This document shows positions 52,664 to 62,292 of a stretch of DNA of 64,000 bases, piece after piece. The notes under the pieces are model-generated. The model was not told the DNA's origin. It did no database searches and saw only the letters and a program-made list of their open reading frames with translations. The DNA comes from Chlorogloeopsis sp. ULAP01 (GTDB lineage: Bacteria; Cyanobacteriota; Cyanobacteriia; Cyanobacteriales; Nostocaceae): the NCBI RefSeq assembly GCF_030381805.1, contig NZ_JAUDRH010000014.1:195750-259749 (forward strand), read 5' to 3'. How positions within the stretch are numbered: position 1 is the first letter of the stretch; every line of letters begins with the position of its first letter. Position numbers and translations under genes: made by a program.

Positions 52664-54889
52664 ATGATGAAATACCCAATAGTTCTGCAACACAGTGAAG
52701 AAGATTGTGGTGCGGCTTGCCTTGCCACGATTGCCAAACACTACGGACGCACCTTTGCCATTTGTCGCATTCGAGAAGCTGTTGGCACTGGAGCGCAAGG
52801 TACTTCTCTACTGGGTTTGAGCCGAGGTGCAGAAACAATAGGATTTAATGCTCGCCAAGTTAAAGCTACTCCTCAACTCATTGACAGACTCAATGAAGCT
52901 CCTCTTCCAGCAATCATTCACTGGAGAGGCTATCACTGGGTAGTTCTGTACGGGCAAAAAGGGAAAAAATATGTAATTGCCGATCCTGCTGTAGGCATCC
53001 GGTATCTGACCCGCAAGGAATTGGTTGAAGGTTGGGGTAATGGTGTGATGCTGTTACTGATGCCAGATGACAGCCGTTTTTACGAGCAACCAGAAGATAA
53101 AGTTGGTGGTTTTGGACGTTATCTGAAGCGAGTTTTGCCCTATCGCGCCATTCTCGCCCAAGCCATTGCAATTAACATTGCCATCGGGCTACTTTCCCTT
53201 GTCTCTCCTTTAATGATGCAACTGCTCACCGATGACGTGCTGGTGCGGGGAGATACCCAACTGTTAACTGTGGTTGCAATTGGGGCGATCGCTATGAATT
53301 TATTTAGCAGTGCGATCGCTTTAGTCCAGTCTCACTTAATCGGTCACTTTGGTCAACGGCTGCAATTAGGACTAATTCTAGAATACGGACGACAACTCCT
53401 GCGCTTGCCTCTTTCGTATTTTGAAGGGCGACGCAGTGGGGAAGTAGTCAGCCGTATTGCCGATGTAGATCGCATCAATGAGCTAGTTTCCGAGGTTGTC
53501 CTGGGTTTACCCAGCCAATTCTTTATCGCTTTAGTTTCCTTAGGATTTATGCTCTTCTATAGTTGGGGATTAACTTTAGCTTCCCTGGCTGCTTTTATAA
53601 TTGTCACTTTAGTCAACCTGCTGTTTCTCCCGGCTTTGCGCGCCAAAACCCGCAGTCAAATCGTTTTAGGTACAGAAAACCAAGGCTTTCTCGTCGAAAC
53701 TTTTCGCGGCGTACAGGTGCTAAAAACTACCCAAGCCACACCCCAAGCTTGGCAAGAGTATCAAACAAATTATGGTCGCCTGGCTAACTTGGGCTGGAAT
53801 ACGATGAAGCTAGGGCTTTACAGTGGCACAATCACTAGTATTTTTTCCAGTTGCACTAGTGTTGCCTTACTTTGGTTGGGCAGTTATTTAGTAATTAATC
53901 GCACCTTAAGTACTGGTCAGTTGCTTGCCTTTAGCGGTATGAGTGGCAACTTTCTCGGCTTTTTGAGTTCCGTCATCGGCTTAGTTGATGAGTTTATCAC
54001 TGCCCAGATTGTCATCCAACGTCTGACAGAAGTGATTGATGCTACCCCAGAAGATGAAAAAGATTTCAAAAAGCCTTGGACAGAAATTCCTGGCAATGCA
54101 GATATTACTTGCACTGACCTCAATTTCCACCATGCAGGTAGAGTTGACCTGCTGCAAGATTTTTCCCTCACTATCCCAGGCGGTCAAACCATTGCCTTAA
54201 TTGGTAAATCTGGCTGTGGTAAAAGCACCCTAGCCAAAATAATGGCTGGCCTATATTCGCTTCAGTCTGGCAACATCCGCTATGGGATCTATAATCAGCA
54301 AGACCTCTCCTTGGAATGCTTACGACAACAGGTAGTGTTAGTTCCTCAAGAACCTCATTTCTGGAGTCGCTCAATTCTTGAAAACTTCCGCTTTAGCTAT
54401 CCCCAGATTCAGTTTGAACAAATTGTCACAGCTTGCGAGATTGCTGGTGCAGATGAGTTTATCAGTAAATTACCCGACAAGTATCAAACTGTTTTAGGTG
54501 AATTTGGCGCGAATCTCTCTGGTGGTCAAAAGCAAAGATTAGTGATCGCCAGAGCCATTGTTACCGATCCACCCGTACTAATTTTAGATGAATCGACTGG
54601 CGCTCTCGACCCAGTCAGTGAAGCCCAAGTTCTAGAAAGACTGCTTTCTCATCGAGAAGGTAAAACCACAATTTTAATTAGCCATCGTCCCAAAGTGATC
54701 GAACGAGCAGATTGGATTGTACTACTGGAGGAAGGACACTTGAAAATTCAAGGGACTCCTGAAACTCTACGGCAAGTATCTGGCGATCATTTGGACTTCC
54801 TCGACGGCGTTGTTTTATCAACAACTAGCTTGATATTGCCATCCTGCAACTCTCAGCTGAACGGTAAATCTCCTGCTATCAGCAAATAA
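52664..54889 (+). CDS. C39 peptidase-containing ABC exporter
   Basis: The N-terminal 135 residues are a C39 peptidase: Gln9, the Cys in SEEDCGAACLA, the His in IIHWRGYHWVVLYG and the Asp in DPAVGIRYL. A six-helix transmembrane domain follows (residues about 155-450). The ATPase has Walker A IGKSGCGKST, signature LSGGQKQRLVIARAI and Walker B VLILDESTGALDP. Such exporters cut double-glycine leaders and export the peptide. Its substrate is probably the product of the gene just upstream. At 741 residues the length is normal. Confidence 0.9.
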   Translation: MMKYPIVLQHSEEDCGAACLATIAKHYGRTFAICRIREAVGTGAQGTSLLGLSRGAETIGFNARQVKATPQLIDRLNEAPLPAIIHWRGYHWVVLYGQKGKKYVIADPAVGIRYLTRKELVEGWGNGVMLLLMPDDSRFYEQPEDKVGGFGRYLKRVLPYRAILAQAIAINIAIGLLSLVSPLMMQLLTDDVLVRGDTQLLTVVAIGAIAMNLFSSAIALVQSHLIGHFGQRLQLGLILEYGRQLLRLPLSYFEGRRSGEVVSRIADVDRINELVSEVVLGLPSQFFIALVSLGFMLFYSWGLTLASLAAFIIVTLVNLLFLPALRAKTRSQIVLGTENQGFLVETFRGVQVLKTTQATPQAWQEYQTNYGRLANLGWNTMKLGLYSGTITSIFSSCTSVALLWLGSYLVINRTLSTGQLLAFSGMSGNFLGFLSSVIGLVDEFITAQIVIQRLTEVIDATPEDEKDFKKPWTEIPGNADITCTDLNFHHAGRVDLLQDFSLTIPGGQTIALIGKSGCGKSTLAKIMAGLYSLQSGNIRYGIYNQQDLSLECLRQQVVLVPQEPHFWSRSILENFRFSYPQIQFEQIVTACEIAGADEFISKLPDKYQTVLGEFGANLSGGQKQRLVIARAIVTDPPVLILDESTGALDPVSEAQVLERLLSHREGKTTILISHRPKVIERADWIVLLEEGHLKIQGTPETLRQVSGDHLDFLDGVVLSTTSLILPSCNSQLNGKSPAISK

Positions 54890-54896
54890 AACTATC

Positions 54897-56279
54897 ATGC
54901 TTAACCTTTCCAACTCCGATTACCTACCTCCAATCCAAGACAACGAGTTTCTGCCACCAATTGGTCGTTGGACTACTATAAGTGCATTAGTTATTGTCTG
55001 TGCTGTCGGACTAGCCATTCCCACTGCCTCTGTAACTAAATATAAGGTGACAGTCAAAGGACAGGCTACTGTTCGTCCTGCTGGGGAATTGCGAATGGTT
55101 CAAGCTGCTACAGACGGTCAGGTAATGCAAGTCTTTATTGTAGAGAATCAAGTTGTCAACAAAGGGGATGTGATTGCTACTATTGATCACTCGAAGTTGC
55201 AAACTAAAAGGAGCCAACTGCAAAGTAACATTCAGCAGAGTCGATTACAACTGGTTCAGATCGATGCTCAAGTGAGCGCGATCGCTCGCCAAAGGGGAGC
55301 CGAAACTGACCGAATTGAGCGCATTGTTGCTGCGGCTGAATTTGAACTCTCGCACCGCAGCCGAGACTATCGGGACAAGCAAATTATTACTACTGCTGAT
55401 GTTGAAGAAGCCGAGGCAAACGTCAAAGCAGCGATGGCTGGTTTTAGAGCAGCCCAAACCAAACGAAACAGGTACGAAGGTGTAGCCAAAGTAGGAGCCT
55501 TGTCGCAAGACCAATTTGAGGAAGCACAATTAGCCGTTCGCCAGCACTCATCAGCAGTTGAGTCAGCTAAAGCCAAGTTGCAGCGCGTTCGAGCTGCTCT
55601 CAATCCTAGTCATGCAGAAGTTGCGATCGCTTCTGAGCGTCTTGCCCAAGAAAAAGCTACGGGAAAAGCCGCGATCGCGACGTTAGATAAAGAACGTCTT
55701 GCTCTGATCGGGCAACGGATTGAAATCCAAAAACAGCTAGAGCGCGATATCCATGAATTTCAACAAGTTAACAGCGATTTTAGCCAGACAGTGATTACAG
55801 CCACAGCAGACGGCATCATCTCCAAGCTAAATCTACGAAACCCTGGTCAAACTATATCTGCGGGAGGGGAGATTGCCCAGATTGTCCCCAGCAATGCTCC
55901 AATGGAGGTGAAGGCGATGGTACGGCTTCAAGACAGAAATAAGTTGAAACAAGGGCAAAATGTACAGATGCGGGTTTCTGCCTGTCCTTATCCAGATTAT
56001 GGCACTCTTAAGGGTAAAGTGAAGGCGATCGCTCCAGATGCAATCGTTCCCCAAAGAAATGGTACTACCACCACCCCGCTCACAGCTACTAATCAAAAAA
56101 CATCTGCTATTGATGCCTTCTACGAGATAACAATTAAACCAGAAAGTCTTTCTCTAGGTGAAAGTAAACACCAATGTGTGCTTCAACTGGGAATGGAGGG
56201 TAGTGTCGATATTATTTCTAGGGAAGAGACTGTGCTTAAACTCTTGCTTAGGAAAGCAAGGCTAATCGCGGACTGGTGA
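54897..56279 (+). CDS. HlyD-family periplasmic adaptor
   Basis: A single N-terminal span (WTTISALVIVCAVGLAIP) is followed by a lipoyl half (ATDGQVMQVFIVENQVVNKG), long coiled coils (residues about 95-290) and the second lipoyl half (ITATADGIISKLNLRNPGQT) with a beta-barrel. It starts 7 bases after the exporter stop. It would bridge the C39 exporter to an outer-membrane channel such as TolC, not found in the window. Confidence 0.87.
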   Translation: MLNLSNSDYLPPIQDNEFLPPIGRWTTISALVIVCAVGLAIPTASVTKYKVTVKGQATVRPAGELRMVQAATDGQVMQVFIVENQVVNKGDVIATIDHSKLQTKRSQLQSNIQQSRLQLVQIDAQVSAIARQRGAETDRIERIVAAAEFELSHRSRDYRDKQIITTADVEEAEANVKAAMAGFRAAQTKRNRYEGVAKVGALSQDQFEEAQLAVRQHSSAVESAKAKLQRVRAALNPSHAEVAIASERLAQEKATGKAAIATLDKERLALIGQRIEIQKQLERDIHEFQQVNSDFSQTVITATADGIISKLNLRNPGQTISAGGEIAQIVPSNAPMEVKAMVRLQDRNKLKQGQNVQMRVSACPYPDYGTLKGKVKAIAPDAIVPQRNGTTTTPLTATNQKTSAIDAFYEITIKPESLSLGESKHQCVLQLGMEGSVDIISREETVLKLLLRKARLIADW

Positions 56280-56403
56280 CTTTAGCAAATAAATACCGTG
56301 ATAGCTTAATCGTTCTCTCTTACGTAAATTGTGATAGGAAAAAATCAAACAAAGAATTTTATTAAAGACTACTGTCTGTTGTTTTTTTGAGATAATTTAT
56401 TTC

Positions 56404-57544
56404 TTGGTAATCCTTAACGTACTCCTCCAAAGAGAAGAAAGTCTGAGGAGCGTCCACATCATCATTGCAGGCGCACCTGCTGCCATCCAAGCGCCACTCA
56501 ATGGAGAATACGAAACGTGGAATGGGCGCGCGAACCAAGATTCACAAGGAAATCCCATTCTGCCCGTTGATAAACTGGCGCTGATTCATAAGGCGGCGAT
56601 CGCAAATTGTGACGGTAAAGATGGTCTAGTCGATGGACAAATCACCGATCCAAGAGTCTGCACGTTGAAGCCCCAATCGCTTCGTTGTACTGACAATCGC
56701 GCTACTGCAACCTGTTTAACAACAGCTGAGATTGCAGTCGTCAATAAACTCTATCAGGGTGCTGTGGATCGTCAGGGGAGGTTACTTTATCCAGGCAGCC
56801 AAACGATTGGGTCAGAACTTGGGTGGGCAGGTTTGAGTATTGGCAGAGATGGAATGCCACCAATGGCAGCAGAAATCTCCAACAGCTATCTGAAATATCT
56901 CGCCTTTCCTAAAAGTCCTCCTGCATCTTTACTCTTACAAAGACTGGCAATTTACGGTTGAGGGCTTTGATCGGCTACGTCCTCTGGGCAAAGTCTACAA
57001 CGCGACCAATCCTAACCTCAAAGCGTTTCGCGATCGTGGTGGAAAACTCATTCTCTATCATGGGTGGGCTGATCCAGCGATTCCCCCTCAAGGCACACTC
57101 GCTTACTATCAGACAGTTCAAGATACTATGGGCGGTCTTGTCAAGGTGCAATCGTTTGCTAGATTGTTTATGCTGCCTGGAGTGTATCACTGTCAGGGCG
57201 GAACCAGTCCCAGCCGTGTGGATTGGCTCACACCGATAGTAGCATGGGTTGAGCAAGGCACTCCTCCAACTAAAATCATTGCCTCCCAAACGGCTGATGA
57301 TTCAGCGAGCGGTGGTTTTAGCAATCCAACCGAGGAAGCAACGGGAAACAATGCAAAAATTGTCAGAACAAGACCGATATTTCCTTACCCGATGCAAGCT
57401 AGATACAACGGCAAGGGAAGTATTGACGATGCTGCAAACTTTGTAGAAGTGATGCCTTCCCAAATCCCAATGATCGTATTGATTGGATCGGAAATGATTT
57501 GTTTAAGCCTCAGTAATCTTAGAAAGTTTCTACTTTTTTTGTGA
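56404..57544 (+). pseudogene. Decayed tannase/feruloyl esterase
   Basis: HIIIAGAPAAIQAPLNGE, LALIHKAAIANCDGKDGLVD and ITDPRVCTLKPQSLRC match the core of tannase-family esterases. After a frameshift near 56920 the next frame reads DWQFTVEGFDRLRPLGKVYN, GGKLILYHGWADPAIPPQGT and LPGVYHCQGG. A later shift near 57455 would restore a tail ending NDRIDWIGNDLFKP. The first 200-odd residues, including the nucleophile motif, are missing. Confidence 0.8.
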
Positions 57545-57705
57545 AATGGTATCAGATGCATACTTTAAGGGCATTGGTTGTTTTCAGCATTCAGTCGTCT
57601 GTAGGACAGTAATTTGAAATTGCTTGCCTAACTGCCAGACATAAGCCGATTGTTTATGGGCAATCAACAGTTGAGCAAGTATGTAGAATTTGTGATTGAC
57701 AAACT

Positions 57706-57747
57706 CGATATATCGCGTTATATTTTCATTAATTAACGATATATCGT
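57706..57747. promoter_or_regulatory. Twin palindromes upstream of padR
   Basis: CGATATATCG (57706-57715) and ACGATATATCGT (57736-57747) are perfect palindromes 20 bases apart. PadR regulators often bind ATAT-rich dyads at their own promoter, so autoregulation is likely. Confidence 0.6.
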
Positions 57748-57774
57748 GATATATTAAAAATACAAGAATTACAT

Positions 57775-58353
57775 ATGTTCAGAAAATTTCATCCACGTCA
57801 TCTCGTACCAGCATGGGCAGGAGTTGGATCTGGCAATCAATTTTTCATAAGTGGGCGACATGGACGTAGAGGTTCGCCTAGAGATGGCTGGGGAGATGAA
57901 CCTCGCACCCGTCGTGGGGACATCAAATTCATGCTGCTTGGACTTCTATCTGAGCGTCCCCAGCACGGTTATGAACTGATTAAAGAACTAGAAACCCGTC
58001 GCGGAGGCTTTCACCGCCTTAGTCCGGGTTCTGTCTATCCAACGCTCCAGATGCTGGAAGAAGGTGGTTATTTGACCAGTGAGAAAGTCGATGGAAAGCG
58101 TGTTTACACGATTACACAGAGCGGTAGACAATTATTGAGCGATCGCAACCAACAGGCTGATTCAAAAAACACTTATGACAGTTTTACGGAAAGCAAGCCT
58201 TCTGAATTGATTGAGTTGCGGCGTACTTTAACCCAATTGAATGATGCTGTCACACAAATTGCACGCAGTGGTAATTTAGAGCAAGTAAATCGAGTACGCG
58301 ATCTGCTTGTTCAAGTAAAGCGTGAAATTTACAAGTTTCTTGCAGAGCAGTAA
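57775..58353 (+). CDS. PadR-family transcriptional regulator
   Basis: GDIKFMLLGLLSERPQHGYE, LSPGSVYPTLQMLEEGGYLT and KRVYTITQSGRQLL are the winged-helix core of PadR. A Gly/Arg-rich N-terminal region of about 45 residues precedes it, as in the Fe/multidrug-linked PadR group. The C-terminal 60 residues form a dimerising helix. The upstream palindromes suggest self-control. No obvious target gene lies downstream. Confidence 0.87.
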   Translation: MFRKFHPRHLVPAWAGVGSGNQFFISGRHGRRGSPRDGWGDEPRTRRGDIKFMLLGLLSERPQHGYELIKELETRRGGFHRLSPGSVYPTLQMLEEGGYLTSEKVDGKRVYTITQSGRQLLSDRNQQADSKNTYDSFTESKPSELIELRRTLTQLNDAVTQIARSGNLEQVNRVRDLLVQVKREIYKFLAEQ

Positions 58354-58835
58354 CACATTAAGAGCAACTCAACTTTCTTGAAGATAGCTGGAGTTTCCGT
58401 CGTTATTAACTTCATCTAGTGTCAAGTACCAAGTTTCACCCTTATACTTACCGTTTATGGGTTGATACAAAAGATATTGGGCTCTAATAGCAACAATTTT
58501 TAGTTTCATTCCTTTGCACGGATGGCGCTGATCCGCAATCTGGATTATCTGACTAGGGGCGAAAGAAAGCGCGCTCGTACCCTGTTTCTCTAAGGATTTG
58601 ATAGGCGATCGCTCCTCTTAATTTCCCAGCCGTATGCAAGCAGTATTATATTTGGGTACAGCCAAAGTATTTTGATAGAAGTGCGATACTTCTCACTGAG
58701 CCGCCTTAGCATTCTTAAGAGTTTTGGATTAAAAAGGAATGTTATTTTTCTAAACTTTTCTTAGTAACACTTTCAGCCGTGACGTGGTAGCTGGTGACAA
58801 GCTCGTTACTGTTACCCTTACTAGGATGAAATTGC
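58354..58835. other. Intergenic region with one copy of a repeated element
   Basis: 480 bases between convergent padR and araC-type genes. It contains one copy of a 79-bp element also found after the dsrE gene. No gene is visible. Confidence 0.5.
58611..58689. repeat. 79-bp direct repeat, copy 1
   Basis: Shares about four fifths of its bases with copy 2, including CAGCCGT.TGCAAGCAGTATT. Both copies are in the same orientation and flank the araC-type and dsrE genes. Confidence 0.55.
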
Positions 58836-59798
58836 TTACACTATACCCCAGTGATGACGCCATGTCCCAGGAGGCTTTCCTGTATACCGTTTAAACGCAC
58901 GATTAAAAGCGGCTTCTGACTCGTAACCAACTTGGCTGGCAATTTTGGCAATGCTCTCGTCTGTATTTTGCAGGTAGTGAGCTGCTAACTGAAGCCGCCA
59001 CTGGGTGAGGTATTGCATCGGCGGTTGCCCCAGAAGTTCAGTAAAGCGGTTTGCTAAGGCTGAACGGGAAACACCAACTTGTTTGGCTAGTTCTGAAACC
59101 GTCCAGGGATGAGCAGGATCTGTATGTATCCAGTTCAGTGCCTGACCAATAATTGAATCATTCAAGGCAAGAACTCCTACCATTTGTTCTTTCGGGGAAT
59201 TCTGCATATAGTTCCGCAGAATTTCAATAAACATGAGTTCCACCAGTCGAGTCAATAAACACACACTTCCTGGTTGAACACAGTCTGCTTCTTGAATAAT
59301 GTACTGAACACCAGTTTTCAGAAGCGGTGTAGTCAGATCTGCAAACACTTGAATGTGCATGAACCCTGGCAGACTTTTTAGGAAGGGATGCAGTAGCAGT
59401 TGCTCGCATTGCAAAAATCCGCACACTAAGCGAGTTATCTTCCCACCACCGCCATAGGTCAGGGTTGGGGGTTCTTGCCAGGGTGGAGAAGGCAACAATT
59501 CGACAATCGGCATCGGTGCTCCCTCAAGGCGATCGCCCAAAATGTGAGCATCTCCGTGCGGAAAAATAATGATATCACCAGGGGAAAGTGCTTGACAGAT
59601 ATCGGTTTTAGCTTTTACCCAGCAGTTACCCTCCGCAACAATATGAAAAGGAACAATATGGGTTGTATCAGACTGGATCGTGTGCGCGAAGTTTGAGCAG
59701 GAGGGGGTTTCAATAATCCAGGGAGTCGAAAACTCTGGACGTAGGTCAATGACTCCAGAAAATCGGATGACCCGCAGTATATCTGAAAGTACATCCAT
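58836..59798 (-). CDS. AraC-family regulator with cupin sensor domain
   Basis: The N-terminal half is a cupin_6 domain (PSCSNFAHTIQ, IVAEGNCWVK, LSPGDIIIFPHGDAH). The C-terminal half has both AraC helices: WTVSELAKQVGVSRSALANR and SIAKIASQVGYESEAAFNRA ahead of FKRYTGKPPGTWR. MDVLSDILRVIRFSGVID is the usual start of this group, so I use the ATG at 59798. It diverges from dsrE and may control it. The ligand is unknown. Confidence 0.86.
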   Translation of the reverse strand: MDVLSDILRVIRFSGVIDLRPEFSTPWIIETPSCSNFAHTIQSDTTHIVPFHIVAEGNCWVKAKTDICQALSPGDIIIFPHGDAHILGDRLEGAPMPIVELLPSPPWQEPPTLTYGGGGKITRLVCGFLQCEQLLLHPFLKSLPGFMHIQVFADLTTPLLKTGVQYIIQEADCVQPGSVCLLTRLVELMFIEILRNYMQNSPKEQMVGVLALNDSIIGQALNWIHTDPAHPWTVSELAKQVGVSRSALANRFTELLGQPPMQYLTQWRLQLAAHYLQNTDESIAKIASQVGYESEAAFNRAFKRYTGKPPGTWRHHWGIV

Positions 59799-60089
59799 AG
59801 AGATGATGGGGGCTAGTGGAAGTAACCTGGCTACGCTAGCAGGCATCGCCTGGAGCTTTAGTCAAAAATCCTAGTATTTTAGTCATTGCATATTTAAAGC
59901 AAATAGTCAAGTATAGAGTTACAGCTATAGGCAACTTTGGAGAAGTTCTATAAGCCTGAGCAATTCAGGGTGACAAGCTACTGTTCAATGTTACTCAACT
60001 CTGATTGCCAGTTTTTTGCGATCGTTGCTTAGTTGCTTAGTTAATCGTAAATATTTGCGATATCTGTTGACCAATTAAAGGAAAATACC

Positions 60090-60506
60090 ATGAAAAAGAT
60101 GGCTATTGTTATTCGAGATGATGCATATGATCGGCTTTACACGCCATTGACATTTGCTTATGTTGCAGCGAAACAGGGTGTTGAAGTCAACATTTTGTTT
60201 GTGCTATGGGCAGTACGGGTTCTGACAGAGCAGGGCGCTAAGGCAGTCAAAATCGCTCACCAGCACGCTACAGAAGAAGAGTGGTTCAAAGACAGAGTGC
60301 GGCGTGACGGTGATCCGCTTGCGATCCATGATTTCATCAAGTTGGTGAAACGGACGGGTAATGTGCATTTCTATGGATGTCAACTGGCAGCAGCTACGTT
60401 CGATGTGACCCAATCACAGTTTATCCCAGAGGCAGAGGGCATCGTAGATTCGCTCTGGTTCTTGGAAGAGAAAGCGATCAAGGCAGATCACTGTCAGTAT
60501 TTCTGA
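60090..60506 (+). CDS. DsrE-family protein
   Basis: MAIVIRDDAYDRLYTPLTFA, GVEVNILFVLWAVRVLTEQG and VHFYGCQLAAATFDV match the DsrE/DsrF-like fold; the Cys in YGCQLAA is at the conserved sulfur-carrying position. AAAGGAAAA precedes the ATG. Members carry or sense persulfide sulfur. It diverges from the AraC regulator, a common arrangement for a regulator and its target. Confidence 0.75.
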   Translation: MKKMAIVIRDDAYDRLYTPLTFAYVAAKQGVEVNILFVLWAVRVLTEQGAKAVKIAHQHATEEEWFKDRVRRDGDPLAIHDFIKLVKRTGNVHFYGCQLAAATFDVTQSQFIPEAEGIVDSLWFLEEKAIKADHCQYF

Positions 60507-60517
60507 TGTGGGCTATT

Positions 60518-60596
60518 GCTCCTCCCAATGTCCCAGCCGTGTGCAAGCAGTATTGTGTTTAGGTGCAGCGAAAGTCGGCTTGATAGGAGTGCGATC
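60518..60596. repeat. 79-bp direct repeat, copy 2
   Basis: Same orientation as the copy near 58.6 kb, with about 80 percent shared bases. One frame reads RVQAVLCLGAAKVGLIGV, which may be an old coding fragment. Confidence 0.55.
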
Positions 60597-60688
60597 GCAC
60601 TTTTAGCTGGATTATAACTATTTTCAAATTAAACAAACATCACTAAAGACAGAGGAAAATTGGCACAAGTAAGTGGCACTGTGAAGCA

Positions 60689-61234
60689 ATGCCTATAAAT
60701 AACTACAAAACTTTAAGCAGTACTAGGAGGAATAGTTCGATTTTGAACAAGTTAGTGTTAATTTTCCTTACCCTGCAAACGTCTTTACTCCTATCATTAG
60801 TTACTCAATCGGGAGCATCCCAAGTTTTACCCAATCATGCCAAAAGAATGTCTTCATTTAACCTAACTGACCAAAGGTGGAAAAATCGTGTGCTGGTAGT
60901 TTTCGCTCCTTCTGACAATAACAATGCCTATGAGCAACAGATACAACTTTTTTCTGAGTACAAAGCTGGTTTTGCAGAAAGAGACTTAGTGCTAGTTCAA
61001 GTTTTAGCAGTAGGTAATAATTATGCGAACGAAGAGCAAATAGACGAATCTTCGACTGCCAAGTTGCGCGATCGCTTTGGAATTGGTAAAGAGGATTTTC
61101 GCGTCATTTTAGTGGGTAAAGATGGTCGTGTTAAGCGCCGTGACACTGTACCAGTCGAAGCAACAACAATTTTTGATGAAATTGACGCTATGCCTATGCG
61201 CCAGCAAGAAATGCAACAGCGAGGTAGAAATTAG
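60689..61234 (+). CDS. DUF4174 secreted protein
   Basis: A hydrophobic signal segment (LVLIFLTLQTSLLLSLVTQS) precedes the domain. RVLVVFAPSDNNNAYEQQIQ, RDLVLVQVLAVGNN and FRVILVGKDGRVKRRDTVPV match DUF4174, a thioredoxin-like fold of unknown function. It lacks a CxxC pair, so thiol exchange is unlikely. It should be exported. Confidence 0.75.
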   Translation: MPINNYKTLSSTRRNSSILNKLVLIFLTLQTSLLLSLVTQSGASQVLPNHAKRMSSFNLTDQRWKNRVLVVFAPSDNNNAYEQQIQLFSEYKAGFAERDLVLVQVLAVGNNYANEEQIDESSTAKLRDRFGIGKEDFRVILVGKDGRVKRRDTVPVEATTIFDEIDAMPMRQQEMQQRGRN

Positions 61235-61366
61235 CTAAAATTCTACTTATATTTTAAGATGAAGATATTTAAAGTATTAGAATTGTATGTCAGTTAGGCT
61301 ATAAGAGCTAAATTACAGTGTTCCACATCTTTAATCTTTGTACATAATCGGTGTGCAACGGAGTTG

Positions 61367-61888
61367 TTAGGTATCATGGTTGAAGTGTAATACGAGATAC
61401 TCCTCATCAAAGTATGTACCATCAATAAATAAAGCATTACGCTCTAAGCCAAAACGCTCAAAACCCCGTGACCTATAAAGAGAGCAGGCTGCTAAATTGT
61501 TTGTAGTGACCGTGAGGACTATCTGTCGCAGACAACCAAGTCGTCGGGCATGGGATAATGCCTCATCAAGAAGCGCGGCTCCAACACCTCGCCTGCGAAA
61601 CTCAGGCAAAACATACATACTCCAGAGAGAACCAATGTGAGCACGCTTCAAACGGCTCTCGCGTGAGAAGCCGAGCATACCAATAAGTCGATCTCTGTCG
61701 CCGAAAGCACCGAAAATGCCATTGGCAGAATCATCATGAGGGCGAAGTCTGGCAGCAAAGTCGGTCAAAGAAAAACAGGATTCCTGCTCATAACTGGAAC
61801 CAAAAGCCGTCGGTGACTCTCTCAATGCTTGGAGACGCAGGTCACGGTAAACGACGACATCCTGGGAGTTTAGAAATCGGATTTCCAT
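61367..61888 (-). CDS. GNAT-family N-acetyltransferase
   Basis: IRFLNSQDVVVYRDLRLQAL opens the domain. LWSMYVLPEFRRRGVGAALL carries the acetyl-CoA loop RRGVGA, and IVLTVTTNNLAACSLYRSRG is the C-terminal strand. ATG at 61888 (MEIRFL) is preferred to a 26-codon extension. The acceptor is unknown. Confidence 0.85.
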   Translation of the reverse strand: MEIRFLNSQDVVVYRDLRLQALRESPTAFGSSYEQESCFSLTDFAARLRPHDDSANGIFGAFGDRDRLIGMLGFSRESRLKRAHIGSLWSMYVLPEFRRRGVGAALLDEALSHARRLGCLRQIVLTVTTNNLAACSLYRSRGFERFGLERNALFIDGTYFDEEYLVLHFNHDT

Positions 61889-61966
61889 TTCACAAAGCGA
61901 GAAAGGATATTTAGAATTTTTCTGGATACTGACCAATTTTGATTGCATGACAACAAGTCTAATCAC

Positions 61967-62292
61967 ACGCTTGCCCCAAGTTTTCTTTTGATTATGAAGA
62001 GAACTGAGCGATCGCTCCCACTAAAATATGAAACCACACCGTTTTAGCAGTGTGGTGAGGTTTAGAATAACGCTTTTGAAATAGGAGATTTATGTTTATA
62101 ACGACCATCGCGTCGTGTTATTGGAAACTACAAAGCCCAAATGCAACATTCCGGACAGCAACCAAAATTATTCGGTTGTTTTTATATGAGTACTTGACTT
62201 GATTAGAGAAAACCAATAACGGCGCTCCCAAAGGAGCACTGTTTCTTCTATTGGCTTTTGTTTTTTAGTCATTGGTCTTTTGTTACACTTGA
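61967..62292. other. Spacer with a terminator
   Basis: About 325 bases between the GNAT gene and hemH. A weak CCACAC/GTGTGG hairpin lies near 62040. The hemH terminator is listed separately. No gene is visible. Confidence 0.5.
62213..62254 (-). terminator. Two-stem terminator downstream of hemH
   Basis: Outer arms CCAATA/TATTGG enclose inner arms GCTCC/GGAGC. On the minus strand it is followed by TTTTC, about 40 bases past the hemH stop. Confidence 0.6.

Noticed and set aside
62033..62056. ACCACAC/GTGTGGT hairpin
   Set aside because: Short stem, 10-base loop and no T run; not convincing as a terminator.
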